Notes under the pieces: model-generated
The model's database searches: none
What the model saw: only the letters and a program-made list of their open reading frames with translations
What the model was told of the DNA's origin: nothing
Position numbers and translations under genes: made by a program
Assembly: GCA_963711035.1 (NCBI GenBank)
Contig: CAVQCN010000001.1
Coordinates: 248,001 to 312,000 of the forward strand
DNA from: WHTK01 sp963711035
Lineage (GTDB): Bacteria > Chloroflexota > Dehalococcoidia > DSTF01 > WHTK01
Reading direction: 5' to 3'
Length of the DNA: 64,000 nt
Shown: positions 28,642 to 36,650 of the stretch, piece after piece
How positions within the stretch are numbered: position 1 is the stretch's first letter
Layout: every line of letters starts with the position of its first letter

Positions 28642-29490
28642 CTAGTTCCCGAACAGCGTTGCCAACCAGGCGTAGCGCGCCGGCGACTTCGCTTGCAGGC
28701 CCTGCGGGTCGCCGAAGTACCACGCGAAGCTGTTGGCGAAATCCTCAAGCGGGTCGTTGTGAGAGAGGTTGTCCCAGATCGCCGGGCCGTCGTACGCGTA
28801 AGCGACGCTCGACTGGTCTGCAATCGACGCCAGCTGCGAGGCCGGTGTCAGCACGCGCCAGCCCGCCGCCGCCATGAAGCTCTGCATCTCGGGGTCAAGG
28901 AGCACGGAGGCGTAGTTGCCGGCCGGCGCGTGGCGCAGGTTATAGGCGTGGCCCAGCTCGTGCAGGACGGTGAGCACGCCCTGGTCCGGGTAGAGCACGA
29001 CCGAATTGTGGCCGTCATTCGTCTCGTAGAAGTTGGCCGGGCCGCCGTACGGCTGGTACCCGATTGGCGTGCGCCCGTCCGTATCGACGATGATCTGCAC
29101 CGGTCCCAGGTCCGGGTTCCCCAGCTCCGCCTGCACCGACGCCGGCAGCACGGCGAGCGCCTGGTCCACGGCCGCTGCGCTTGCCGCGTCCCAGCTCTCG
29201 CGGCCGACGAGCTCGATCTGGCGGTCGGATTCGGCGGTCGGGACCGCCGCCGGAGGTGGAACAACGGGCGTATCGAGAGGAGCGGACGGCGCCGCAACGG
29301 CGCTGTCGGGCAGCGTGATCGGTGCGAGCGGCCGGACGAGCGTCGTGCTCGACGTCTCGCTGACGAAGGCGGTGTCGCTCTTTGTGGCGAGCGCACCGAA
29401 GCCGCTTGAGACGGCCGCGACGAGCAGCACAGTAACGAGCGCGAGCAGCAACAGCTTTGTTCGAGCGGGTGAGAGTAGACGAGTGAGCAT
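28642..29490 (-). CDS. secreted HExxH metallopeptidase-like protein
   Basis: This 282-residue protein has an N-terminal hydrophobic segment (residues 11-33), then a long Pro/Ala/Ser/Thr-rich linker to about residue 90. The catalytic-like domain has HELGHAYN (H177, E178, H181), and DPLEDFANSFAWYF further on provides a candidate third zinc ligand (Glu), as in gluzincins. It would be a membrane-anchored or secreted Zn peptidase facing outside. The ATG at 29490 begins MLTRLLSPARTK. Substrate unknown. Confidence 0.7.
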   Translation of the reverse strand: MLTRLLSPARTKLLLLALVTVLLVAAVSSGFGALATKSDTAFVSETSSTTLVRPLAPITLPDSAVAAPSAPLDTPVVPPPAAVPTAESDRQIELVGRESWDAASAAAVDQALAVLPASVQAELGNPDLGPVQIIVDTDGRTPIGYQPYGGPANFYETNDGHNSVVLYPDQGVLTVLHELGHAYNLRHAPAGNYASVLLDPEMQSFMAAAGWRVLTPASQLASIADQSSVAYAYDGPAIWDNLSHNDPLEDFANSFAWYFGDPQGLQAKSPARYAWLATLFGN

Positions 29491-29631
29491 CGGGCGTCCT
29501 TGCCGTCTCCGACTGTCGGAGACTAAACCGCGTCCTGCGGATCAGGCCTTCGATGAAGCCTTCATCTAAGAAAACGCGGCGCCGAGGCGCCCGTATCAGC
29601 AGACCTTCAGCCGGAACGTTTTCTCCGCGAA

Positions 29632-29657
29632 GAGGCCCTCCGGATTTTCGGAGGGCC
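29632..29657. terminator. hairpin between the HExxH gene and folE
   Basis: AGGCCCTCCG and TCGGAGGGCCT form a 10-bp hairpin. It lies downstream of folE (minus strand). There is no clear T-run, so it may be a weak or factor-assisted terminator. Confidence 0.4.
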
Positions 29658-29680
29658 TGCTCCCGCCTGCCAAGCCTCGC

Positions 29681-30283
29681 TTACCTTTTGTCTATCAGAG
29701 TAAGGAACTCGGAGCGCGTGCGAGCGTCCGTCTTGAAACGGCCCAGCATGCAGCTCGTGACCGCGCGGCTGTTCTGCTTCTCGACGCCGCGCATCATCAT
29801 GCACAGGTGCTGGGCCTCGATGACGACGCCGACGCCCTTCGGGTCCAGGATGTCGTTGATCGCGTTGGCGATCTCCGTCGTAAGACGCTCCTGCACCTGC
29901 AGCCGGCGCGCGTAGAGGTCCGTAAGGCGGCCGAGCTTGCTCAGCCCCACGATCTTGTCTCGCGGCAGATAGGCGATGTGACAGCGGCCGAAGAACGGCA
30001 GCATGTGGTGCTCGCAGAGGCTGTAAACCTCCAGGTCGCGCACCACCACCATCTCGTCGTACTCGGCGTCGAACACCGCGTTGCCGACGACCTCGCGCGG
30101 GTCGACGTGATAGCCGTACGTGAGGAACGAGAGGCTGCGCGCCACTCGCTCCGGCGTCGCCTGCAGGCCATCGCGCTCCGGGTCTTCGCCCAGGTTGACG
30201 AGCATGGACCGCACCAGAGCCACGAGCTCCGGCGAGGCCGGTTCAGATGCCAGTTGTTCGTCGAGTTCTGCTTCTACTTCCAC
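29681..30283 (-). CDS. folE: GTP cyclohydrolase I
   Basis: This 200-residue enzyme converts GTP to 7,8-dihydroneopterin triphosphate, the first step of tetrahydrofolate synthesis. Zinc ligands are Cys90 and His93 (SLCEHHMLPFFG) and Cys161 (AQHLCMMMRG). DPERDGLQATPERVARS and GLSKLGRL are standard signatures. The N-terminal acidic tail (MEVEAELDEQ) is variable in the family. The start codon is GTG. folK and folP lie about 28 kb away in this window, so the pathway is not in one operon. Confidence 0.96.
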   Translation of the reverse strand: MEVEAELDEQLASEPASPELVALVRSMLVNLGEDPERDGLQATPERVARSLSFLTYGYHVDPREVVGNAVFDAEYDEMVVVRDLEVYSLCEHHMLPFFGRCHIAYLPRDKIVGLSKLGRLTDLYARRLQVQERLTTEIANAINDILDPKGVGVVIEAQHLCMMMRGVEKQNSRAVTSCMLGRFKTDARTRSEFLTLIDKR

Positions 30284-30449
30284 GGTGTCATTCTAGCCGT
30301 AATGGCACCCTCAATGCCGCATGCAAGCGAGTGATAAACGTCGCAGCCTTGATTCGATGTGGTTCGAAGAGGCCTTTGCTCGTGAACGGCCGCATTCTAT
30401 ACTGAGACGGCACAGTAGAAAATACCGCACTAGGACAGGAGCGCTCCCC

Positions 30450-30851
30450 ATGGCCGAACTATCCCGAGGCGCCCAGCGCCTGCTGGAAGGCAAGAACTTC
30501 GCCCACATCGTCACGCTGATGGAGGACGGCTCGCCGCAGGTTTCCCCTGTCTGGGTCGACCACGACGGCACGCACGTGCTGTTCAACACGGCGGAGGGAC
30601 GCCAGAAGCCGCGCAACATCGCCCGCGACCCGCGCGTCGCGCTGTCCGTGCTCGACAGCGAGAACCCCTACCGCTACCTGGAAGTGCGCGGCCGCGTCGT
30701 CGAGGTCACGAGCGAGGGCGGCTGGGAGCACATCTGCAAGCTGTCGGAGAAGTACACCGGCAACCCGGAGTTCGGGGGCAGCCGCGAGGAGACGCGCATC
30801 ATCGTCAAGATCCTACCGGAGCACGTCGTCGCCAGCGGCCTGGAGGACTAG
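30450..30851 (+). CDS. PPOX-class F420/FMN-dependent oxidoreductase
   Basis: This 133-residue split-barrel protein has the pattern of small F420-dependent PPOX-family enzymes: FAHIVTLMEDGSPQVSPVWVDHDG, RQKPRNIARDPRVALSV, and YRYLEVRGRVVEV. It probably reduces a small substrate with F420 or FMN. ATG 30450 has AGGAG upstream; the longer ORF back to 30321 is non-homologous. The stop codon is immediately followed by a CGCGC hairpin repeat. Confidence 0.82.
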   Translation: MAELSRGAQRLLEGKNFAHIVTLMEDGSPQVSPVWVDHDGTHVLFNTAEGRQKPRNIARDPRVALSVLDSENPYRYLEVRGRVVEVTSEGGWEHICKLSEKYTGNPEFGGSREETRIIVKILPEHVVASGLED

Positions 30852-30854
30852 CGT

Positions 30855-30877
30855 CCCGCGCATAGCCGCGCGCTGCG
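30855..30877 (+). repeat. 3'-end hairpin repeat, family C copy 1
   Basis: CGCGC, a loop ending in AGCC, and GCGCG form a small hairpin a few bases after the PPOX stop. Similar units follow the stops of the MMPL (40911-40935) and VOC (47591-47609) genes. Confidence 0.4.
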
Positions 30878-30968
30878 GCATCGACAGACGGAGCCTGATC
30901 AGGACCGGCCGACGTGCCCCTGACATCACAGGGCTACCCAATAACGGGATGGTAGTATTGGGGACGAA

Positions 30969-31042
30969 GCGGCCAAGGTGTTGTGGTGGCACGCGTCCCT
31001 CCCAAGGATGAGGCGGGGGTTCAATTCCCCCTGGCCGCTCCA
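30969..31042 (+). tRNA. tRNA-Gly(CCC)
   Basis: A complete cloverleaf: acceptor GCGGCCA paired with TGGCCGC, D-arm GTG/CAC, anticodon stem CGTCC/GGATG with loop CTCCCAA (anticodon CCC), and T-arm GGGGG-TTCAATT-CCCCC. The CCA end is encoded. A TAGTAT hexamer about 11 bp upstream may be the -10 box, and a strong terminator follows. Confidence 0.95.
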
Positions 31043-31052
31043 GTGAGCAACG

Positions 31053-31086
31053 AGCCCCTCGAATCGACGATTCGAGGGGCTTCTTC
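31053..31086 (+). terminator. terminator after tRNA-Gly
   Basis: GCCCCTCGAATCG, a single A, and CGATTCGAGGGGC form a perfect 13-bp stem, followed by TTCTTCG. It lies 11 bp downstream of the tRNA and also close to the antiporter stop on the opposite strand. Confidence 0.85.
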
Positions 31087-31111
31087 GTATGAACGAGTAG
31101 CCAGCGACAGG

Positions 31112-32977
31112 CTACTCCTCGTCTGATTGGTTGCGGCCTCGCGGCGTTGCGCTTTTCAACGTCTCGCGTGTGGGTCCTCGGGGTGGGGTGTCGCCCGGCA
31201 CCAGCGAGATCAGCGTCTGACCAGGCCTCGGCATCACGCTTACGTCGCTGCTGACCACGTGCAGGCTCCCGTCCGCGTATTCGAGGAAGAGCGGCAACGC
31301 CCTGTTCCCGGCAAGCTCCTGCAGGTCGTCGAAGGTGAACCGGTCGCTCAGGAGCGTGGCTCTGACGGTCGCCCCCGCATCGATCATGCGGACCAGCCTT
31401 CCCAGCGTGACGTGGGAGGCAAACAGGCGCCGTCCCTGCAGGTCGATAGCGTTTGCCGGCTGCTCACCGTCAACCGCATCCGCTTCGAGCTGATAGCAGT
31501 TGGCACGACCGAAGATGTGGCGCAGGTTCAGGACCGCCAGCGAGTTCAGCTCATCGTTGCCCGTCATGGCCAGGAGCCGGCCGATGCCGCCGACGTCGAG
31601 AGCGTCCGCCGTCTCCCGGGCCAGGATGTTGCCGTGATAGGTCTCCAGGCCCATGAGCCTCGCCTCGAGCAGGCGGTTCAGGTTCGAGTCCACTATGACA
31701 ACTCGATGACCGCGGCGCGTCAGCGCTTCCGCCGCCGCCAGCGCGAATCGGTGCGCCCCCACCATCAGTAGCCCCTGTGGATTGCTCTGCGAGAGGCCCA
31801 GGGCGCGCGCTAGAGGCACAGCGCTGAGTCCGTACACGGTCACCGTGCCGATGATCACGGCGAAGGTCAGCGGTGCCAGGACCGAAGCCTCCTGCACGCC
31901 GGCCTCGGTGAGGCGCAGCGCGAACAGGGACGCAACCGCGGCTGCCACGATGCCGCGCGGCGCCACTCCCGCAACGAAGACGCGCTCTCGCACGTCCAGG
32001 CCGGACCGCACCGTCGAGACGAGCACTGCAAGCGGCCGCACGACCAGGATCAGCACGACGAGAAACGCCAGCGTCTCCAGGTTGAGCACCCCTTTCAGCT
32101 CCTCCAGCGACAGTCGCGAAGCAAGCAGGACGAAGAGGATGCCGATGAGCATGGCCCCCAAACTCTCCTGCAGTTCGGTGATGTGACGCACGGGGACGTA
32201 CGACTGGTTGCCGACGGCGACGCCCATCACCGTCACGGCCAGCAGCCCGGCTTCGTCTGCAATCGTGTTGCTCACGGCAAACGCCGCGATGAGGAACAGC
32301 AGGGTAACCGGGTTGTGAAGATGATCCGGTATCAGGTAACGCTGCAGCGCCAGCGTCAGGAGAGCCGCCGCGAGCAGGCCGATGCCCAGGCCGGCGCCGA
32401 AGGTCAGCAGCAGATCGGTCAGGAAAGGCTGGAAGCTGTTGGCCAGCTCCCGTGAGAGCACGGCGTCGAAGATGAGCACTCCCACGATGGCGCCGATCGG
32501 GTCGATGAGAATGCCCTCCCATCGTAGGGTCGGGCCGACGTGTCCCGAAGGGCGCACGTGTTTGAGGAGCGGTCCCACGACGGTAGGCCCCGTCACGACC
32601 AGCACCGCGCCCAATAGAAGCGATAACTCCAGGTTGAGGCCCAGGATCAGGTAGGCTGCCGCGCTGGCTCCGGCCAGGGTGACGACGGCGCCCAGGGTCA
32701 CTAGCCGCTGCACCACGCTCCCGATGTTCGACAGGTCGGAGAGGCGCAGGCTGAGGCCCCCCTCGAACAGAATCACGCCGACGGAGAGTGAGACGACGGG
32801 AAATAGCAGGTCCCCGAGCAGATGATCGGGGTCCAGCCAGCCAAAGACGGGACCGGCAAGCAGGCCGAGCAGAAGCAGCAGCAGGATCGAGGGCAGGCGC
32901 AGCCACCACGCCACCCACTGCGCGCTGACGCCCAGGATGAAGATGCCGGTGAGCTCGATGAGCTGATGCTCTTGCAA
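31112..32977 (-). CDS. CPA1-type cation:proton antiporter with TrkA-N domain
   Basis: This 621-residue membrane protein has about 12-13 hydrophobic helices (residues 1-390), with LRWEGILIDPIGAIVGVL and VAPRGIVAAAVASLFALRL as typical NhaP-like transport motifs. A cytoplasmic Rossmann TrkA-N-like domain (GAHRFALAAAEALTRRGHRVVIVDSN) begins near residue 402. It would exchange Na+ or K+ for H+ and be gated by a nucleotide. ATG 32977 starts MQEHQLIEL. It is a single gene, convergent with the tRNA. Confidence 0.9.
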   Translation of the reverse strand: MQEHQLIELTGIFILGVSAQWVAWWLRLPSILLLLLLGLLAGPVFGWLDPDHLLGDLLFPVVSLSVGVILFEGGLSLRLSDLSNIGSVVQRLVTLGAVVTLAGASAAAYLILGLNLELSLLLGAVLVVTGPTVVGPLLKHVRPSGHVGPTLRWEGILIDPIGAIVGVLIFDAVLSRELANSFQPFLTDLLLTFGAGLGIGLLAAALLTLALQRYLIPDHLHNPVTLLFLIAAFAVSNTIADEAGLLAVTVMGVAVGNQSYVPVRHITELQESLGAMLIGILFVLLASRLSLEELKGVLNLETLAFLVVLILVVRPLAVLVSTVRSGLDVRERVFVAGVAPRGIVAAAVASLFALRLTEAGVQEASVLAPLTFAVIIGTVTVYGLSAVPLARALGLSQSNPQGLLMVGAHRFALAAAEALTRRGHRVVIVDSNLNRLLEARLMGLETYHGNILARETADALDVGGIGRLLAMTGNDELNSLAVLNLRHIFGRANCYQLEADAVDGEQPANAIDLQGRRLFASHVTLGRLVRMIDAGATVRATLLSDRFTFDDLQELAGNRALPLFLEYADGSLHVVSSDVSVMPRPGQTLISLVPGDTPPRGPTRETLKSATPRGRNQSDEE

Positions 32978-33175
32978 GCGATACCTCAGCGTCAGTGTAT
33001 GAAAAGAGGTTCGTCGATCCTACGCTGAGGCCGCCTCAGGCTTCTGAAAGACCTGTCTATGAATACAAGTTCGCTTGACGCACATACCGCTCCTGTCGGA
33101 ATGATCGGATATCGACAGCGACCCGCGCGGTGCGGATAGGAGCAGAGGGATCTGCTCAGCGCGCGAGAGAACGAT

Positions 33176-33853
33176 TTGCAGGGTTTGTCCGCCTCTTCCC
33201 GACTGCAACGCGGCTTCCTGGCACTGGTGGCAGCGTTCGTCGTCATCATGGTTGGCGGCGTGCTCGTAAGCTGCGGCGGCAGCTCCAGCGACACGTCCTC
33301 GAACAACCCTTCGACGGCCGGGACCTCTAATTCGAGCTCGTCCGGCGAGTCGAAGACCTCCGTCGCCACCCCTACGCCCACGTCCGAGGCAGACAGCATC
33401 GCCTTCGAGAATCTGACGCCGATTCCGCCGCCAACCGCCGAGCCGGGCTCGGCGGATGAGCTGCTCGGCGGGACGCCGAATTACGAAGCAGCCGCTGCTC
33501 TGAGCCAGTCGCTGGAGGCGATCGGCGTTCCCGCCGACGCCATGACCGTCTACGTGCTGCCTATCTCAGGCACTGACGGGAGCCTGCTCGTGCTGGACTT
33601 GGACTCGGACAATGAAGCCGCCGCGAACATGTCAGACCAGGTGGGCCAAAACCTGCTTCCCACCCTCGCCACCGATCCGGAAATCGAGAAGGCGAACATC
33701 ACGCGTATTTCCATGAACATTCATAGCACCGACGAGCAAGGCCCGCTCACACTTGTCGTGACGCTTCCCATGGACACGCTCGTCGGCTACGTGAACGGTA
33801 CTGTCACGGACGATCAGATGGCACTGGCAGTGAAGTACGCGGTGCAACGATGA
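33176..33853 (+). CDS. lipoprotein of unknown function
   Basis: This 225-residue protein has an N-terminal hydrophobic stretch ending in a lipobox (LVSC, Cys33) and a low-complexity Ser/Thr/Pro region (residues 35-90, including TPTPTS), then a compact C-terminal domain of about 120 residues. It is predicted to be lipid-anchored outside the membrane. The start is TTG 33176 with GAGAGA upstream. It overlaps the next lipoprotein gene by 4 nt. I do not recognise the family. Confidence 0.65.
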   Translation: MQGLSASSRLQRGFLALVAAFVVIMVGGVLVSCGGSSSDTSSNNPSTAGTSNSSSSGESKTSVATPTPTSEADSIAFENLTPIPPPTAEPGSADELLGGTPNYEAAAALSQSLEAIGVPADAMTVYVLPISGTDGSLLVLDLDSDNEAAANMSDQVGQNLLPTLATDPEIEKANITRISMNIHSTDEQGPLTLVVTLPMDTLVGYVNGTVTDDQMALAVKYAVQR

Positions 33854-34473
33854 TGCAGCGGTTCCTCCCCAGCTTCGCAACCCTACGCTTGTTGGCAATT
33901 CTCGCTCTGCTCCTGTTCGGCGGCTTCGTGCTGGCCGGCTGCGACGCGATAGGCGACACGGCAACCTTGGGTGAGGACTTCGGCCTCCCGCCGCTCGGCC
34001 CCGATGGGGTATTCGATGACGTGACGGAGGACGCCGCTTCGCGCAGCCCCCAGGCAATCGATAAGCTCAAACAGGCTGACACGACGATGGAGGACGCAAT
34101 TGCGAGCCTCGACTCAACAACCGCCGAGAATGCAATCAAGCTCAGACCTAAGGACCCGTACCTCCGCTACGAAAAGGCGGCGCTACTTATGGCATCGAGC
34201 TGTGTGTACTGTGCGGAGACCGGGCAGGCATTAGAGAAAGCGTCAGGCGCCTTGATCGCCGCCCATCCCGGGGCAAGCCAGGAAGACCTCCAGGCCGCTC
34301 ACAACCAGATGCTGCGAGAGGCGATCGTCGCCGTCACGACGGGTGCCCCATTGGATGGACAACAAAGTCGCGATCTTCACGAGCAGTGGTGCGATACCTA
34401 CCTCGTGGAGGGAAAGCTACCGGTGGACGTCCCAGCCGAGCCGACCAATCCGCCCCAGCCCTGCTTTCCGTAG
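33850..34473 (+). CDS. second lipoprotein of the pair
   Basis: This 207-residue protein has a signal peptide with lipobox LAGC (Cys31), then a helical domain with two helix-turn-helix repeats that look TPR-like (YLRYEKAALLMASSCVYC, ALEKASGALIAAHPGASQEDL). It has a CxxC-like pair in SSCVYCAET. ATG 33850 overlaps the preceding gene (ATGA), so they are co-translated and probably function together at the outer face of the membrane. Function unknown. Confidence 0.65.
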   Translation: MMQRFLPSFATLRLLAILALLLFGGFVLAGCDAIGDTATLGEDFGLPPLGPDGVFDDVTEDAASRSPQAIDKLKQADTTMEDAIASLDSTTAENAIKLRPKDPYLRYEKAALLMASSCVYCAETGQALEKASGALIAAHPGASQEDLQAAHNQMLREAIVAVTTGAPLDGQQSRDLHEQWCDTYLVEGKLPVDVPAEPTNPPQPCFP

Positions 34474-34504
34474 GCTTAGCCTGTCCTCACGCCCCGGCGC
34501 GCCG

Positions 34505-35389
34505 CTACTCCCCTACCTCGACGTTGGCGAGCTTCTCGAGCGCCTTGACCAGCGCCTGTGTGCCCTCATCGCGCAGACCTTCGGCTTCGACCGAGGCGAA
34601 GAGCTGGTGCACCAGCGACGTGCCCGGCAGCGACGCGTGCGCCTCGCGTGCCACTTCGAGGGCGAGGCGCAGGTCCTTCTGCTGATGCCACACCTTGAAG
34701 CCGGGGCGGAAGTCGCGGTCGATCATCTTCGGCGCCAGATTCAGCAGCTGCCACGATGACGCCGCGCCGCCGGAGACGGCCTGCACCATCGTCGCTGGCG
34801 CCACGCCGGCCTTCTTGGCCATGACCAGCGCCTCGCACACGGCCATGTTGGTCACGGAGACGAGCACCTGGTTGCAGAGCTTTACCGTCTGGCCCGCACC
34901 GCTGGGGCCGCAGTAGGTAATCGACTTCCCCATCGCCTCGAAGAGCGGCTTGCAGTGCTCGAACACCTCTGCCTTACCGCCCACCATGATCGACAGCGTC
35001 GCGTTGATGGCGCCGCCCTCGCCGCCGCTCACCGGCGCGTCCAGCATCTCGATACCGCCCGCCGCGTAGCGTTCCGCTATGGCGCGCGTGACGCCGGGCG
35101 ACATCGTCGTCATGTCTACGTGGATCAGACCGGGCGCGGCACCAGACGCAATGCCCTGCGGCCCCATCGCCACCTGCTCGACGTCCGGCGAGTCGCCGAC
35201 GATCGTGAACACGACCTCGCTGTGACTGGCGACGTCGGCGGGCGAGACGCCGGCCTGGGCGCCCGCCGCCACAAGCGCATCGATGCCTGGTCGGCTGCGG
35301 TTCCAGACGGTCAGCTCGTGGCCCGCCTCCAGCAGATGCTTCGCCATGGGCTGCCCCATGATGCCGAGTCCAATGAATCCCAATCGCAT
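34505..35389 (-). CDS. beta-hydroxyacid dehydrogenase (GarR/GlxR-like)
   Basis: This 294-residue dehydrogenase has the NAD(P)-binding GFIGLGIMGQPMA, the substrate motif DAPVSGGEGGA, and catalytic Lys in GAGQTVKLCNQ, like 2-hydroxy-3-oxopropionate (tartronate semialdehyde) reductases. ATG 35389 has GAGGAG upstream; the in-frame upstream extension overlaps the LLM gene and is spurious. It is paralogous to the gene at 17579-18472. It is divergent from the LLM oxidoreductase gene, with 93 bp between starts. Confidence 0.9.
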   Translation of the reverse strand: MRLGFIGLGIMGQPMAKHLLEAGHELTVWNRSRPGIDALVAAGAQAGVSPADVASHSEVVFTIVGDSPDVEQVAMGPQGIASGAAPGLIHVDMTTMSPGVTRAIAERYAAGGIEMLDAPVSGGEGGAINATLSIMVGGKAEVFEHCKPLFEAMGKSITYCGPSGAGQTVKLCNQVLVSVTNMAVCEALVMAKKAGVAPATMVQAVSGGAASSWQLLNLAPKMIDRDFRPGFKVWHQQKDLRLALEVAREAHASLPGTSLVHQLFASVEAEGLRDEGTQALVKALEKLANVEVGE

Positions 35390-35482
35390 GTCAAACTCCT
35401 CGTTCGCGCTGGTTGCCGGGCCGTCTTCAACTGCCGATGATAGTAGCCACATCGCGACGCATCTACCGAGAACGGAGCTGGC

Positions 35483-36427
35483 ATGAAGCTTGGCATCATG
35501 ATCGAAGGGCAGGAAGGCATCGGTTGGCCGGAGTGGAAGGCCATCGTCCAGAACACGGAGGATATGGGCTTCGAATCCCTGTGGCGCTCCGACCACTTCT
35601 TCTCCTTCGGCCCCAACAAGAGCCTGGACTGCATAGAGACATTCACGTCGCTGACCTACGCGGCCAGCCACAGCAGCCGTATCCGCTTCGGCACGCTCGT
35701 TGCGGCCATGACCTTCCGCGAGCCCGCCATGGTGGCGCGCATGGCCTCGGCTATCGATCAGCTCTCGAGCGGGCGCCTGATCCTGGGCATCGGCGCCGGC
35801 TGGAACCAGACCGAACACGACGCCTTTGGCATCGAGCTGCCGTCGGTGCGCGAACGGCTCAACCGCCTCGAGGAGTCGGCGCAGGTGATCCGGGCGCTGA
35901 CCAGCGGGCCGGAGCCTGCCTCGTTCGATGGCAAGCACCTGCACCTCGAGAACGCCTACGCCAACCCGAAGCCGGCTCAGACGCCGTTGCCCCTGCTGGT
36001 CGGAGGCGGCGGCGAGAAGCGCACGCTGGCGATCGTGGCGCGCTACGCCGACGAGTGGAACATGGGCGGCACGCCGATCCCGCAGTACCGCGAGAAGCTG
36101 GCAGCGCTGGAGGCGCACTGCGAGCGCGAGAGGCGCGACCCGGCCACGATCGCCCGGTCGCTAATGTGCGCCTACGTCACGGCCCCCACCGAGGCGGCGG
36201 TCAAGCAGCGCTACGACGCTCTGATCGACCGCCTGCCCGAGTTCATGCGACCGCGCGGCACCGGCCTGGCGGGCCTGCCCTGGCTCATCGGCACGCCGTC
36301 GCAGATCGTAGAGCAAATCCAGGAACTCGAGGCGGAGGGCGTCAGCCGCATCATGCTGCAGCACCGCGAGCCGCCGGACTTCGCGGACATGGAGCTCGTC
36401 TCGAAAGAGATCCTGCCGAAGGTATAG
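35483..36427 (+). CDS. LLM-class (luciferase-like) flavin/F420-dependent oxidoreductase
   Basis: This 314-residue TIM-barrel enzyme has features of the luciferase-like monooxygenase family: LGIMIEGQEG at the N terminus, LWRSDHFF, IRFGTLVAAMTFREPAMVARMA, GRLILGIGAGWNQTEHDAFG, and PLLVGGGGEKRTL. The latter two match F420-dependent members. It probably reduces or oxygenates an organic substrate. ATG 35483 has GGAG upstream. It pairs divergently with a beta-hydroxyacid dehydrogenase gene. Confidence 0.88.
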   Translation: MKLGIMIEGQEGIGWPEWKAIVQNTEDMGFESLWRSDHFFSFGPNKSLDCIETFTSLTYAASHSSRIRFGTLVAAMTFREPAMVARMASAIDQLSSGRLILGIGAGWNQTEHDAFGIELPSVRERLNRLEESAQVIRALTSGPEPASFDGKHLHLENAYANPKPAQTPLPLLVGGGGEKRTLAIVARYADEWNMGGTPIPQYREKLAALEAHCERERRDPATIARSLMCAYVTAPTEAAVKQRYDALIDRLPEFMRPRGTGLAGLPWLIGTPSQIVEQIQELEAEGVSRIMLQHREPPDFADMELVSKEILPKV

Positions 36428-36650
36428 GGCAGCACACAGGCGATCGCAGCGCCTCAAGGAGACGGGATGTTGTTCGGGACGGAGCTAAAGCTGCGTCCCT
36501 ACGCTCCTGCCGAGACGGGCCCGGCAGCTGTCATTCTGAGCGCAGCGAAGAATCTCCCCTCGGCGAACGAGCCGTCAACCGAAGACGGCACGAACCGTCA
36601 GCTGACGGTCCGTAGCCTCTGCACATTGCACTCTGAACGTTGTACTGGAC
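36428..36650. repeat. repeat-rich intergenic region (half of family B, copy of family D)
   Basis: This region has no gene. It contains the left arm of repeat family B (36530-36556, GTCATTCTGAGCGCAGCGAA), a CCGTCAGCTGACGG palindrome near 36596, and a family D-like stretch (about 36621-36656) whose reverse complement has AGTACAACGTTCAGAGTGC. Confidence 0.5.

Noticed and set aside
35413..36615. 400-residue plus-strand frame across the LLM gene
   Set aside because: Arg/Ala-rich and ends in the repeat region; the LLM frame is clear.
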